64,000 bases of DNA from Asanoa siamensis (GCF_016862555.1 NZ_BONE01000029.1:31833-95832), one strand, 5' to 3'. Shown: positions 7,930 through 18,219, numbered from the stretch's first letter. The notes: generated by a model not told the origin, from the sequence alone. A program made the numbers and translations.

Positions 7930-10485
7930 TCAGTTTGTGGCCAGGTAGAACCCGGCCTGGTCGACGAGGACGTCGACGTTGCCCTTGCCGCCGTTGTAGA
8001 CCAGGAACGAGTCCTGGCCGAGGCCGACCGTGAACAGGTTCGCCACCGTCTCGCCCGCGGTGAAGTTGAGCTGCGACACCGTCGGCCGCTCCTGCCCGTA
8101 CGGGTAGACCGCGAGGAAGCCGCTGGACTTCGTGTTGGTCACCGTCAGGTTCGCCACCACCGCCGTACGCGGGCAGGGGTGTGAGTCGCAGACGGTCGGG
8201 TCGACGGAGACCCGCACCGTCTGGCCCGGGCCCACCACCACGCCGGTCTCGCGGGTGTCGACGAGCCGCGTCGGTGCGGTCGGCAGGTAGGTGCCCGTCG
8301 CGCCCGGCCCGAACCAGCCCGCCAGGTCGGCCAGCAGGTGCACGGTGCCCTTGCCGGTGTGCGCGAACGCGACCTTCCCGTCCACCACCGGCGCGATCAC
8401 CATGTTGTTCGCGGTCTCGCCCGCCAAGAAGTTCAGGTTCGACACCGTCGGCACGGCCGCGCCGGGCGGGTACGCCGCGATCAGGCCGCCGTTCGTCGGG
8501 CTGGTCACCGTCAGGTTCAGCGCGACGCTGGTCGTACCCGCCGGCACCCGGCCCGACAGGTCCAGCGTCAGCTTTCCGTTGGCGGCGACCGGCGTCGTGC
8601 CGGGGACGCCGAGCGCGGCGCGCGTGTCGAGCACCCGCACCGGGTCGACCGCCGCGAAGCCGTTGCCCGCGTTGGCGTAGTAGCCGGCCACGTCGGCGAT
8701 CACGTGCGTGGTCCCCGCACTGCCGTTGTAGAAGGCCACCTTGCCGGAGCCGGTCGGGACGGTCACCAGGTTCGCGATCGTCTGCCCCGTCGAGAAGTTG
8801 AGCGTCGACGCCAGCGGTCGGGAGGCGAATCCTTCGTAGACGGTCAGGAAGCCGCGCGTGCTGGGCTGGGTGACCGTCACGTTGAGGACGACGGCGGACG
8901 CGGCCGTGGGCACGTCCAGCACGACGGTCTCGCCGGGACCCACGGGCGTGCTGGTCGGCACGCCGACGGCGGACCGCGTGTCCAGCAACCGCTGCGGGTT
9001 CGCCGGCGTGAAGGAGGCGCCCAGCACCACGCACGGCGTGGAGCGGTGCTCGACGGCCGGCGTACGGAACCCGTCGGAGGTGACCGTGACCGTCACGCAG
9101 GCGACGCCGGCCTTGGCGAAGGTGAACCGCGAACTGGTGGTGTAGCCGACGCGAGGATCGCCCGGGCCCTCGAAGATGTAGGTGCCGATCGGCCCGTCCG
9201 TGGCCCACGGCACGATCGTCCGGGCGGTGGCGACGGCTTCGAGGCTGCCGCCGCCGGGCGCGCGGGTGAGCGTCGCGCTGATCTTCGGGTCCGGGATGAT
9301 CTCGGCCGAGCCCCGGTCGACGTACCCGCCGCCGGCGTTGGGCACGTCCGGGTCGTCTGCGTGCGGGTGGTCGCGCAGGTCGCGACCGAGCAGGCCCGGC
9401 GCGGTCGCCAGCGCCGAGTCGATCGCCGGCGAGTCGGCCGCGAGGGACCACCCGGTGGCGTACGGGTCGACGGAGTGGACCATCTTGGCGTCGGTCACGA
9501 TGTCGTGGCCGCCCTGCCCGGTCGCGGCGGTGAACGCGGCCTGGCTCGGATAGGCCGTGCCGGCCCAGGAGTAGAGGTCGCCACCGTGCGACGGGTCGAC
9601 GACGTTGTAATCGACGTGGCTGTCGGTGGCCGCCGCGCCCGCGACCGACACCGGGATGGCGGTCTTCGGATCCGGTGCGTACGGCGGCAGGCACACGCCC
9701 GGCCGGTCGGTCCAGGTGGTCCGGATGATCGTGTTGTAGAGACCGAAGCCGGCGGACGCGCCGGAGACCGCGACGCCCCCCACGCAGTCGGCGACGATCG
9801 TGTTGTTTGTGACGGTCGTCCGCGGTGCGTCGGCGACGGTGATCGCGGCCGCGCGGCTGGCGAAGCGGTGCAGGTAGACGCTGTTGCCGGTGAGCAGCGT
9901 GTCGGTGGCACCGGCGCCGACCGAGATGACGGCCGCGTCGTGACCGCGGACGACCGTGCTGCTGACCGTGACCCGGTGCGAGTCACCCGTGATCTCGACG
10001 GCGGCCACCGAGGAGTTGGCCGTCGCCCAGCCGTTGGTGATCGTGACGTCGCTGGAGCCCTCGACGACCGCGCTGGGATAGCCGCCCGAGGTGCCGCCGA
10101 TGTCGAACCCGTCGATGACGACGTCGTGGACGCCGGTCAGCCGGAACGCCGGCCCGCGCAGCCCGACCACCTGGGTCCGGATGCCGTTGGACTCGCGGAC
10201 GGCCTTGATGGTGATCGGCCGGCCCGGCTCGCCGGCCGGCACCACCACCGACTCGTTGTAGACGGCTCGGCGCACCTCGACGGTCTGCCCCGGCACCACC
10301 ACCGCGAGGGCGTCGCCGATCGAGCAGTACGGCCGGGTCACGCTCCCGTCCGGCGGGAGGTGGCAGTCCTTCGAGACGTGGATGGTGGCCGGTGGTGCGG
10401 CGGCGGCGCTGCCAACCATGACGGGCAGCCCTGCCGCCACCACCGCACCGACCGCGAACAGTGCCAGACCGTGACCGATCCGCAT
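7930..10485 (-). CDS. Array member 8: secreted beta-helix protein with three LDTR modules
   Basis: 851 residues. Signal peptide about 1-30 (MVGSAAAAPP). Beta-helix about 33-402, with the variant VVVPAGEPGRPITIK and an entry box CHLPPDGSVTRPYC. The PKD-like segment carries PWATDGPIGTYIF. LDTR module 1 is the most divergent of the array: its strand part reads RGFLTVYEGFASRPLAS and it has SGKVAFYNGSAGTTHV. Modules 2 and 3 are typical (DTRAALGVPGTTPV and VDTRETGVVVGPGQ). The 41-nt spacer from member 7 keeps a GATCATCTTGGACC remnant resembling the array promoters plus a GGGGAGGA ribosome site, but no -10/-35 is visible, so it is probably co-transcribed. Confidence 0.9.
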   Translation of the reverse strand: MRIGHGLALFAVGAVVAAGLPVMVGSAAAAPPATIHVSKDCHLPPDGSVTRPYCSIGDALAVVVPGQTVEVRRAVYNESVVVPAGEPGRPITIKAVRESNGIRTQVVGLRGPAFRLTGVHDVVIDGFDIGGTSGGYPSAVVEGSSDVTITNGWATANSSVAAVEITGDSHRVTVSSTVVRGHDAAVISVGAGATDTLLTGNSVYLHRFASRAAAITVADAPRTTVTNNTIVADCVGGVAVSGASAGFGLYNTIIRTTWTDRPGVCLPPYAPDPKTAIPVSVAGAAATDSHVDYNVVDPSHGGDLYSWAGTAYPSQAAFTAATGQGGHDIVTDAKMVHSVDPYATGWSLAADSPAIDSALATAPGLLGRDLRDHPHADDPDVPNAGGGYVDRGSAEIIPDPKISATLTRAPGGGSLEAVATARTIVPWATDGPIGTYIFEGPGDPRVGYTTSSRFTFAKAGVACVTVTVTSDGFRTPAVEHRSTPCVVLGASFTPANPQRLLDTRSAVGVPTSTPVGPGETVVLDVPTAASAVVLNVTVTQPSTRGFLTVYEGFASRPLASTLNFSTGQTIANLVTVPTGSGKVAFYNGSAGTTHVIADVAGYYANAGNGFAAVDPVRVLDTRAALGVPGTTPVAANGKLTLDLSGRVPAGTTSVALNLTVTSPTNGGLIAAYPPGAAVPTVSNLNFLAGETANNMVIAPVVDGKVAFAHTGKGTVHLLADLAGWFGPGATGTYLPTAPTRLVDTRETGVVVGPGQTVRVSVDPTVCDSHPCPRTAVVANLTVTNTKSSGFLAVYPYGQERPTVSQLNFTAGETVANLFTVGLGQDSFLVYNGGKGNVDVLVDQAGFYLATN

Positions 10486-10526
10486 CTCGTCCTCCCCAGG
10501 TCCAAGATGATCTTCGCGGAGGATCG

Positions 10527-13046
10527 CTACTCGACCTGTGCGAGGTAGAACCCGGCCTGGTCCACGATCACGTCGACGGTGCCCTTGCCGCCGTTGTAGA
10601 CGAGGAACGACTCCTCGCCCAGGCCGACCGTGACCAGGCTGGCCACGGTCTGGCCCGCGGTGAAGTTGAGCACCGACTGGGTCGGCCGCGCCTGGCCGTA
10701 CGGGTAGACGGAGAGGTAGCCGCTCTTCTGCGGCTTGGTCACGGTGAGGTTGGCCACGACCGCACGCGGATCACAGTTCACCGAACCGCACGCGCTCGCG
10801 TTGACGACGACCCGCAGGGTCTGGCCCGGCGCGACCGAGGCACCCGTCGTGCGGGTATCGACCAGCCGGCTCTGCCAGGTTGGCAGGTACGTGTCGTGGG
10901 TGCCCGGTGCGAACCAGCCCGCCAGGTCCGCCAGCAGGTGGGCGGACCCCTTCCCGGAGTAGGCGAACGCGACCTTGCCGTCCACCACCGGCGCGATCAC
11001 CATGTTGTTCACCGTCTGCCCCGCGACGAAGTTGAGGTTCGACGCCGTCGGGACCGAGGACCCCGGCGGGAACGCGGTGAACAGGCCGGTCGTCGTCGCC
11101 TCGGTTGCGGTCAAGTTCAGCACGGCCGCGGTCGTGCCGGCCGGGACGCGGACCGACAGGTCGACGGTGACGTTCCCGGTGGCGGTGACGGGCGCGGTGC
11201 CCGGCACGCCGATCGCCGCCCGGGTATCGAGCACGCGGGTCGGCGTGCCCGTCTCCAACCCGTTGCCGGTGCCCGCGTAGTAGCCGACCAGGTCGGCGAG
11301 CACGTGGGTGTGGCCCCGGCCCCCGTTCTTGATCCGCACCTGGCCGCCACGCGGCTTCACGGTCACCAGGTTGGCGATCGTCTGCTGGGCGGCGAAGTTG
11401 AGGTTGGACGCATTGGGCTCGAGTTCGCCGTCCGGCCAGACCTTCAGGTATCCGGACGTCACCGGTTGGGTCGCCGTGAGATTGAGAACGACCGCGCTGG
11501 CACTCGACGCCGGCGCCGGCAGGCTGATCGTGATCTCGCGGTTGGAACCCACGGGCCCGGCGCCGGACCGGGTGTCCAGAACCCGCTGCGGGGTGAGGGA
11601 GTTGTAGCCGGCACCCAGCACGACGCACGGAGCGTCGTACACCGGCGACGCGTACGTCCGGAAGCCGTCCACATTGAACTCGATCGTCATGCAGGACGCA
11701 TCGGCTCGGGGGAAGGTGAACCGCGCGGTACCGGTGCGGTTCTCGGCCACCCGCTGACCGGACGCGCTGAAGTGGAAGGTGCCGATCGGACCGTCCGTCG
11801 CCCAGGGATACGTACGCGTGACGGTCGTGATCGTGTCCAACGGCCCGCCGCCGGGCACCCGCGCGATCGTGGAACTGATGGTCGGGGTCGGCACGAGCTC
11901 GACGGCGCCACGGTCGGCGTACCCGCCGCCGCTGTTGGCCGTGTCGGGCTTGTCGGCGTGCGCGTTCCCGCGCAGGTCGACGGCGAGCGCGGCCGGTCCG
12001 CCGGCCAGTGCCGAGTCGATCGCGGGTGAGTCAGCGGTCAGCCCGAACCCACCGTCGACCCGGGTGCTCTGGCCGAGCTTCGCGTCGACGCCGATATCGT
12101 GCGCGCCCTGCCCGGTGGCGGCATGGAACGCGCCCGGGTCCGGATAGGTCGTGCCGGCCCACGAGTACAGCGGCCCGCCGTGCGCGGGGTCGATCACGTT
12201 GTGGTCGACCCGCGCGTCCGCGGCCGCCGCACCCGCGACCGTCACCGGCCGCGCGGCGGCGGGATCGGCGCACGGGCCGGTGACGCCGACGTTCCTGGTG
12301 CGGACGATCGAGTTGACGAGGGCAAACCCCGCCGAGGCACCGGTGACCTCGACGCCTGCCAGGCAGTCGGTGACGATCGTGTTGTTGACGACGGTCGTCC
12401 GCGGCGCGTCGTCGATCCCGATCGCCGGGGCCGCCGGCACGTTGGCGATCCTCGCCAGCCGCACGCTGTTGGCGGCGAGCACCGTGTCGCTCGCGCCGCC
12501 GCTCACCGCGAACGCCGCCGTGCGGCCGACCGTCAGCGCCATTCGGCTGATGGTCACCCGGTGCGAGTCACCCTTGATGTCGACACCGCCGTACGCGCTG
12601 AGCAGCGTCCCGTCTGTGATTGTGATGTCACTCGAGTCCTGGACGACGACGACGGCGCCCCCGGAGCCCACCAGGTAGAACCCGTCGATCACGACGTCAT
12701 GCACCCCGGAGAGGCGGAACGCCGTCGGGACCGAGGTCCCACCGACCTGGGCGCGGGCGCCCCGCTCCTGGTAGCCGGTGAAGGTGATCGGCCTGCCCGG
12801 CTCCCCGGACCGCGGCACGACGGTCTCCGCGTAGGAGCCCTCTCCCACGGCGATCGTCTGACCGGGCCCGGCGACCTCGACGGCCTGCGCGATCGTGCAG
12901 TACGGGCGGCTCTCCGACCCGTCCTGCCCGGGGCCGCACCACTTTCCGACGTGGACGGTCGCGGGAGGTGCGGCCGCGGCGGCGGTCGCCACCGGCAGGC
13001 CGGCCGTCGCGAGCAGGCCGGCGGTCAACAGCGCCAGACCGCGCAT
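10527..13046 (-). CDS. Array member 7: secreted beta-helix protein with three LDTR modules
   Basis: 839 residues, the shortest member. The signal peptide is short (about 1-26, VATAAAAAPP) and lacks the MRxGRG opening of its sisters. Beta-helix about 29-395, with WCGPGQDGSESRPYC and the unusual VVPRSGEPGRPITF. Modules: DTRSGAGPVGSNREI, DTRAAIGVPGTAPV and VDTRTTGASVAPGQ; the third has a CGSVNC pair. The stop of member 6 and this ATG are separated by a single base (TGA-G-ATG), so translation must be coupled by reinitiation. No separate promoter was seen. Confidence 0.9.
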   Translation of the reverse strand: MRGLALLTAGLLATAGLPVATAAAAAPPATVHVGKWCGPGQDGSESRPYCTIAQAVEVAGPGQTIAVGEGSYAETVVPRSGEPGRPITFTGYQERGARAQVGGTSVPTAFRLSGVHDVVIDGFYLVGSGGAVVVVQDSSDITITDGTLLSAYGGVDIKGDSHRVTISRMALTVGRTAAFAVSGGASDTVLAANSVRLARIANVPAAPAIGIDDAPRTTVVNNTIVTDCLAGVEVTGASAGFALVNSIVRTRNVGVTGPCADPAAARPVTVAGAAAADARVDHNVIDPAHGGPLYSWAGTTYPDPGAFHAATGQGAHDIGVDAKLGQSTRVDGGFGLTADSPAIDSALAGGPAALAVDLRGNAHADKPDTANSGGGYADRGAVELVPTPTISSTIARVPGGGPLDTITTVTRTYPWATDGPIGTFHFSASGQRVAENRTGTARFTFPRADASCMTIEFNVDGFRTYASPVYDAPCVVLGAGYNSLTPQRVLDTRSGAGPVGSNREITISLPAPASSASAVVLNLTATQPVTSGYLKVWPDGELEPNASNLNFAAQQTIANLVTVKPRGGQVRIKNGGRGHTHVLADLVGYYAGTGNGLETGTPTRVLDTRAAIGVPGTAPVTATGNVTVDLSVRVPAGTTAAVLNLTATEATTTGLFTAFPPGSSVPTASNLNFVAGQTVNNMVIAPVVDGKVAFAYSGKGSAHLLADLAGWFAPGTHDTYLPTWQSRLVDTRTTGASVAPGQTLRVVVNASACGSVNCDPRAVVANLTVTKPQKSGYLSVYPYGQARPTQSVLNFTAGQTVASLVTVGLGEESFLVYNGGKGTVDVIVDQAGFYLAQVE

Positions 13047-13047
13047 C

Positions 13048-15609
13048 TCAGTTGCCTCTTCCGAGGTAGAAGCCCGACTGGTCGACGAAGACGTGGACGG
13101 TGCCCTTGCCGCCGTTGTAGACCACGAACGAGTCTTGGCCGAGGCCCACGGTGACCAGGGTCGCGACGGTCTGGCCGGCGGCGAAGTTCAGCATCGACAC
13201 CGTCGGGCGGGGCTGCCCGTACGGGTAGACCGACAGGTAGCCGCTCTTCTGCGCGTCGGTCACGGTCAGGTTCACTACCGCGGCGGTACGCGGAGGGCAG
13301 TTCGCACCGCATTCGTCCGCGCGGACGAGGACCCGCATCGTCTGGCCCGGTGCCAGCGGCACGCCGCTTCCGCGGGTGTCGACGAGCCGCGTCGGCCAGG
13401 TCGGCAGGTACGTGTCGGTGGCGCCGGGCGCGAACCAGCCCGCCAGGTCGGCCAGCAGGTGCACGGTGCCGCGGCCCGTGTGCGCGAACGCCACCTTCCC
13501 GTCGACCACCGGCGCGATCACCATGTTGTTGACCGTCTGCCCGCCGACGAAGTTGAGGTTCGAGGCGGTCGGGACCGGGGACCCCGGCGGGTACGCGGTG
13601 AACAGGCCGCCGTTCGTCGCGTCGGTGACCGTCAGGTTGAGCACGGCCGCGGTCGTGCCGGCCGGCACCCGGCCCGAGAGGTCGACGGTGACCCGACCGT
13701 CGGGGCCGATCGGGGTGGTGCCCGGCACGCCGACGGCCGCGCGGGTGTCCAGCACCCGGACGGGTGCCGCGGAGCCCAGTCCGTTGCCGGAGTTCGCGTA
13801 GTAGCCGGCGAGGTCGGCGAGCACGTGCGTGGTGCCGTTGCCGCCGTTGCGGATGCGCACCTTGCCGTTGCGTACCTTCACGGTCACGAGGTTCGCGATC
13901 GTCTGCTGTGCGGCGAAGTTGACGTTCGACGCGTTCGGCTCGACGTCGCTGTCGGGCCAGACCTTCAGGAAGCCCGACGCCGTCGGCTGGGTCGCCGTGA
14001 CGTTGAGCACGACCGCGCTGGCACCGGCGGCGACGGACGGCAGGTCGAACACGAACTCCGATTCCGCGGGCACCGGTGCGGTGCCGGCCCGGCCCAGCCC
14101 CGATCGCGTGTCCAGCACCCGCTGCGGGGTGACGGCGTTGTAGGCGGCGCCGACGGTCACGCAGGCGGAGTCGTAGTAGGCCAGCGTCGGGCTACGGAAC
14201 CCGTCCACGCTGACCTTGACCGTCACGCAGTTGGATCCGGCGCGCTCGAAGGTGAACCGCGCGGTGCCGGTCCGGTTCACGACGGGCTGCCTGTCACCGT
14301 TTCGGAAGCTGAACGTTCCGGACGGCCCGTCCATCGTCCACGCGTAGCTCGGCGTGACCGTGGCGAGCCTCTCCAGGGCACCGCCGCCGCGCCGTTCGAG
14401 CGTGGACGTGACGACGGGAGGCGGCACGAGTTCGACGGCGCCACGGTCGACGTACCCGCCTCCGGAGTTGGCGGTGTCGGGCTTGTCGGCGTGCGCGTTG
14501 CCGCGCAGATCCTGCGCCAGCAGACCCGGGGCCGCGGCCTGTGCGGAGTCGATGGCAGGGGAGTCGGCGGCCAGGGACCAGCCGATCGCCAAGCCATCGG
14601 TGGCGTTGGTGAACCTGGGGTCCGCGGCGATGTCGTGCGCACCCTGACCGGTCGCCGCACGGAAGGCGTCCAGGTCGGCGTAGGTCGTGCCGGCCCAGGA
14701 ATAGAGCGCGCCGCCGTGCCCTGGAGCGACCAGGTTGTAGTCGAACGTGCCGTCGCCGGCCGCCGCACCCTCGACCCTCAGCGGGACAGTGCTCGCCGGA
14801 TCGGGAGAGGTCGAGCCACCGCACTGGGCCCGCTGGGTCAACGTGGTGGCGACGATCGTGTTGCGGAGGGCGAACCCGGCCGAGGCGCCGGTGACGGCGA
14901 TGCCGTCAAGGCAGTCGGTCACGACCGTGTTGTTCGTGATCGTCGTGCGCGGCGCGTCGGTGACCGTTACCGCCGGGGCGTACGGGCCGGTGGCCGAGCG
15001 TCGCATATGGACGCTGTTGCCGGTCAGGAGCGTGTCGGTCGCTCCCGCGCGGACAGCGAAGATCTCGGAGTTGAAGCCCCACGAGACCATGCCACTGACC
15101 GTTACCCGACGAGAGTCGCCCTTGATCTCGATCCCGGGTGCCCGGCTGGCGGCGATCAGGCCGTTGGTGATGGTGACATCGCTCGAGTTCTCGATGACCA
15201 CGCTGGTGCGGGTGGGGGCGTTCCAGCCGATGTTGAGGCCGTCGATCACGACATCGTGGACTCCGGATAGGACAAAGCCCGGCCCTTCCGCCGTCGACAG
15301 GACTCGGGTGACGACGTCCTGCTCCCGGAAGCCGGTGAACGTGACGGGCTTGCCCGGCTCGCCCGACGGCACGACCACACTTTCCGCGTAGTCGCCCTCG
15401 CCCACTGCGACCGTCTGGCCCGGTCGGACGACCGCGGCCGCCTCGCCGATCGTGCAGAAGGGCTTGGCCGGCGTGCCGTCGGCCGTGCTGCCGCAGGTCT
15501 TCTGTGCGACATGGATGGTGGTCGCCGGATCGGCAGCAGCGGCGCCGGTGCCGATCGGCAGCCCCGCGATCACCACCAGGCCGGCAATCAGTATCGCTGT
15601 GCGGCGCAT
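13048..15609 (-). CDS. Array member 6: secreted beta-helix protein with three LDTR modules
   Basis: 853 residues. Signal peptide about 1-28 (IGTGAAAADPA). Beta-helix about 30-398 with CGSTADGTPAKPFC, AVGEGDYAESVVVPSGEPG, and TDC...QCGG. The PKD-like segment has AWTMDGPSGTFSF. Modules: DTRSGLGRAGTAPV, DTRAAVGVPGTTPI and VDTRGSGVPLAPGQ; the third has CGANC, one residue shorter between cysteines than most. The ATG follows the stop of member 5 after one base (TGA-G-ATG). Same presumed extracellular location as the rest of the array; function unknown. Confidence 0.9.
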   Translation of the reverse strand: MRRTAILIAGLVVIAGLPIGTGAAAADPATTIHVAQKTCGSTADGTPAKPFCTIGEAAAVVRPGQTVAVGEGDYAESVVVPSGEPGKPVTFTGFREQDVVTRVLSTAEGPGFVLSGVHDVVIDGLNIGWNAPTRTSVVIENSSDVTITNGLIAASRAPGIEIKGDSRRVTVSGMVSWGFNSEIFAVRAGATDTLLTGNSVHMRRSATGPYAPAVTVTDAPRTTITNNTVVTDCLDGIAVTGASAGFALRNTIVATTLTQRAQCGGSTSPDPASTVPLRVEGAAAGDGTFDYNLVAPGHGGALYSWAGTTYADLDAFRAATGQGAHDIAADPRFTNATDGLAIGWSLAADSPAIDSAQAAAPGLLAQDLRGNAHADKPDTANSGGGYVDRGAVELVPPPVVTSTLERRGGGALERLATVTPSYAWTMDGPSGTFSFRNGDRQPVVNRTGTARFTFERAGSNCVTVKVSVDGFRSPTLAYYDSACVTVGAAYNAVTPQRVLDTRSGLGRAGTAPVPAESEFVFDLPSVAAGASAVVLNVTATQPTASGFLKVWPDSDVEPNASNVNFAAQQTIANLVTVKVRNGKVRIRNGGNGTTHVLADLAGYYANSGNGLGSAAPVRVLDTRAAVGVPGTTPIGPDGRVTVDLSGRVPAGTTAAVLNLTVTDATNGGLFTAYPPGSPVPTASNLNFVGGQTVNNMVIAPVVDGKVAFAHTGRGTVHLLADLAGWFAPGATDTYLPTWPTRLVDTRGSGVPLAPGQTMRVLVRADECGANCPPRTAAVVNLTVTDAQKSGYLSVYPYGQPRPTVSMLNFAAGQTVATLVTVGLGQDSFVVYNGGKGTVHVFVDQSGFYLGRGN

Positions 15610-15610
15610 C

Positions 15611-18145
15611 TCAGTTCCCCGTTCCGATGTAGAGGCCGGCTTGGTCCACGATCACGTCCACTGTTCCTTTTCCGCCGTTGTAGACCAGGAACGAGTCCTC
15701 GTCGACGCCGACAGTCGCCAGGGTGGCCACGGTCTGACCCGAGGCGAAGTTCAGCACCGACTGGGTCGGGCGAGGCTGGCCGTACGGGTAGACCGACAGG
15801 TAACCGCTGCGCGCGGCGTTGGTCGCGGTCACGTTCGCCACGACGGCCGCCGGCGCCGGACAGCCCTGGGTCGGGCAGGCGGCGCGGCTGATCGGCACGC
15901 GCACCGTCTGGCCCGGGCCGACCGGCGTGCCGCGCGTGTCCAGGATCCGCGTCGGCTGGGACGGCAGGAAGAACTGGTGGGCGCCGGGCGCGAACCAGCC
16001 CGACAGGTCGGCGATCAGGTGCACCGTGCCGCTGCCGGTGTGGGCGAACGCGATCTTCCCGTCGACCACCGGCGCGATCACCATGTTGTTGACCGTCTGC
16101 CCGGCGACGAAGTTGAGGCTCGACGCCGTCGGCACGTCGGCACCCGGCGGGTACGCGGTGAACAGGCCGCCCTTCGTCGGGCTCGTCGCGGTCAGGTTCA
16201 GCACCGCCGCCGTGGTGCCCGCCGGCACCCGCGCCGACAGGTCGACCGTGACCCGGCCGTTGGCGGCGACCGGGGCCGTGCCCGGCACGCCGACCGCCGC
16301 CCGGGTGTCGAGCACCCGCGCCGGCGCCGTCGTCTCCAGCCCGTGCCCGGCGTCGCCGTAGTAGCCGACCAGATCCGCGAGCACGTGCACGGTGCCCCGG
16401 CCACCGTTGCGGATCGCGACGGGCGTGTGGTTCAGCGACTTCACCGTCACGAGGTTGGCGATGGTCTGCCCGGCGGCGAAGTTGAGGTTGGACGCCTCCG
16501 GCTCGGGGTCGGCACTCGAGTAGATCTTCAGGAACCCGGATGTGGTCGGCTGGGTCGCGGTCACGTTGAGGACCGCCGCGCCACCGCTCGGCACGTCGAC
16601 GAAGACCGTGTCGCCGGGGCCGACCGGGACGGCGCCGAGCCGCGTACGGGTGTCGAGCACCCGCACCGGCGTGACGGCTTGGTAGGCGGCGGCCAGCAGC
16701 AGGCATGGCCGTTCGGTGTGTACGGCCGTGTTGGTGCGGAACCCGTCGAGGCTGAGCCGGACGTACACGCAGAGGTTGCCGGGCCGGTCGAAGGTGATGC
16801 GGGCGGTGCCGGTGCGGTCGAAGAACGGCGACTGCCAGTCCCCACGGAACTGGAAGGTCCCGATAGGACCGTCCGTCGCCCACGGGTAGGTCCGCGTGGC
16901 GGTGGTGACGGTCTCGAACGCGCCGCCGCCCGGCGCGTTGGTGAAGGTGGTGGTCACCGTCGGCGTCGGCACGACCTCGACGGCGCCCCGGTCGACGTAT
17001 CCGCCGCCGGCGTTCGCTGTGTCCGGCTTGTCCGCGTGTGCGTTGCCGCGCAGGTCGGTCGCCAGCATGCGCGGCGCCGTCGCGAGCGCGGAGTCGACGG
17101 CGGGCGAGTCAGCCGCCAGTGCCCACCCCGCCCACTGCGGGTTGGTCGTTGTCAGCTTCGGGTCGGCACCGATGTCGTGTGTCCCCTGGCCGGTCGCTGT
17201 CGCCAGCGCGGCGGGCGTCGGGAAGGCCACACCGCCCCACCCGTACAGCGGCCCGCCGTGGCCCGGGTCGATCACGTTGTAATCGAGCCGACCGTCGGTG
17301 CTGGCCGCACCGTCGACGGTCACCGGCGTCACGCTCGCGGGATCCGGCCCGGGTTGGACCTGGCATTGCCCAGGGCGGACGAGGCCCGTGGTCCGCACGA
17401 TCGAGTTGTAGAGAGCGAATCCCGCCGAGGCTCCGGTGACGGCGACGCCGACCTGGCAGTCGGTCACGATCGTGCTGTTGACGATGGTCGTCCGCGGGGC
17501 GTCGGCGACCGTGACTGCCGTCGTCTGCGGGTAGCCCGCCGCCCGCCCCGCCCACACGCTGTTTGCGGCGAGCAGGGTGTCGCTCGCCCCTCCGCCGACG
17601 GCGAAGAGCGGGGCGGTGGCGCCGGTCGCCACCATGCCGCTGACCGTCACGCGGCGCGAGCCGCCGCTGATCTCGACCCCCGGAGCTCCGATCGCGACGA
17701 CCCTGCCGCCGGAGACGGTGATGTCGGTCGAGTTCTCGGCGACGACGGCAGGGGCACCGTCCTTGCCGCTCCACGCGTCGATGCCCTCGATGACGACGTC
17801 ATGAGCCCCGGAGATCAGGAAAGCCGGCCCGGCGGGGCTTTCGACGACCGTGCGGTGACCGTCGCCCCGGTAGCCCACGAACCTGATCGGCTTGCCTGGT
17901 TCGCCGGACGGCACCACGACCGTTTCGGCGAACGTGCCGCGATCGATCTCGATGGTCTGGCCGGGCCGGACTCGCTCGACCGCGTCCGAGATGCTGCAGT
18001 AGACGTCGCTTCCGTCGCCGCACGACGTGGAGACGAACAGGGTGCCCGGCTCGGCGGCCGCGGCGGTGCTCGCGGTCACCACCGAGAGCCCAGCCGTCAG
18101 CGACAAACCGGCGCACAGCAGCGCGAGGCGGCGAGCAGTCCGCAT
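15611..18145 (-). CDS. Array member 5: first gene of the second array transcription unit
   Basis: 844 residues from the ATG at 18145, chosen because it begins a proper signal peptide (MRTARRLALLCAGLSLTAG...STAAAAEP) and follows a GGGGG ribosome site; the frame stays open further upstream only by running through the promoter. The entry box is shortened (SCGDGSDVYC, without the usual RPYC). The beta-helix covers about 33-395. LDTR module 1 is short (DTRTRLGAVPVGPGDT) and lacks the Ala-rich strand of the others; modules 2 and 3 are typical (DTRAAVGVPGTAPV and LDTRGTPVGPGQ). It is followed by members 6-9 in one apparent operon. Confidence 0.9.
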   Translation of the reverse strand: MRTARRLALLCAGLSLTAGLSVVTASTAAAAEPGTLFVSTSCGDGSDVYCSISDAVERVRPGQTIEIDRGTFAETVVVPSGEPGKPIRFVGYRGDGHRTVVESPAGPAFLISGAHDVVIEGIDAWSGKDGAPAVVAENSTDITVSGGRVVAIGAPGVEISGGSRRVTVSGMVATGATAPLFAVGGGASDTLLAANSVWAGRAAGYPQTTAVTVADAPRTTIVNSTIVTDCQVGVAVTGASAGFALYNSIVRTTGLVRPGQCQVQPGPDPASVTPVTVDGAASTDGRLDYNVIDPGHGGPLYGWGGVAFPTPAALATATGQGTHDIGADPKLTTTNPQWAGWALAADSPAVDSALATAPRMLATDLRGNAHADKPDTANAGGGYVDRGAVEVVPTPTVTTTFTNAPGGGAFETVTTATRTYPWATDGPIGTFQFRGDWQSPFFDRTGTARITFDRPGNLCVYVRLSLDGFRTNTAVHTERPCLLLAAAYQAVTPVRVLDTRTRLGAVPVGPGDTVFVDVPSGGAAVLNVTATQPTTSGFLKIYSSADPEPEASNLNFAAGQTIANLVTVKSLNHTPVAIRNGGRGTVHVLADLVGYYGDAGHGLETTAPARVLDTRAAVGVPGTAPVAANGRVTVDLSARVPAGTTAAVLNLTATSPTKGGLFTAYPPGADVPTASSLNFVAGQTVNNMVIAPVVDGKIAFAHTGSGTVHLIADLSGWFAPGAHQFFLPSQPTRILDTRGTPVGPGQTVRVPISRAACPTQGCPAPAAVVANVTATNAARSGYLSVYPYGQPRPTQSVLNFASGQTVATLATVGVDEDSFLVYNGGKGTVDVIVDQAGLYIGTGN

Positions 18146-18217
18146 GGTGGATCCCCCGTTGCTCAAAATGATCAACAGAAGATTAGCGATTGGATCGGCC
18201 GACCCCAATGGCCGAAC
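18146..18217 (-). promoter_or_regulatory. Array promoter P2 with paired inverted repeats
   Basis: On the minus strand: TTGGGG (18203-18208), 17 bases, TAATCT (18180-18185), then the ATG at 18145 preceded by GGGGG. The -35 lies inside a GGCCATTGGGGTCGGCC block. Just downstream of the -10, GTTG (18158-18161) and CAAC (18173-18176) form an inverted repeat around an 11-base centre containing TGATCA-type sequence. The same layout, with different arm bases that still pair, occurs at P1. It starts the unit of members 5-9. Confidence 0.7.
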
Positions 18218-18219
18218 GG

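Noticed and set aside
3116..10548. Very long plus-strand open frames opposite the array (for example 3116-5278 and 8338-10548)
   Set aside because: They are Arg/Gly/Asp/His-rich shadows of the minus-strand genes in high-GC DNA, with no recognisable domain or ribosome site.
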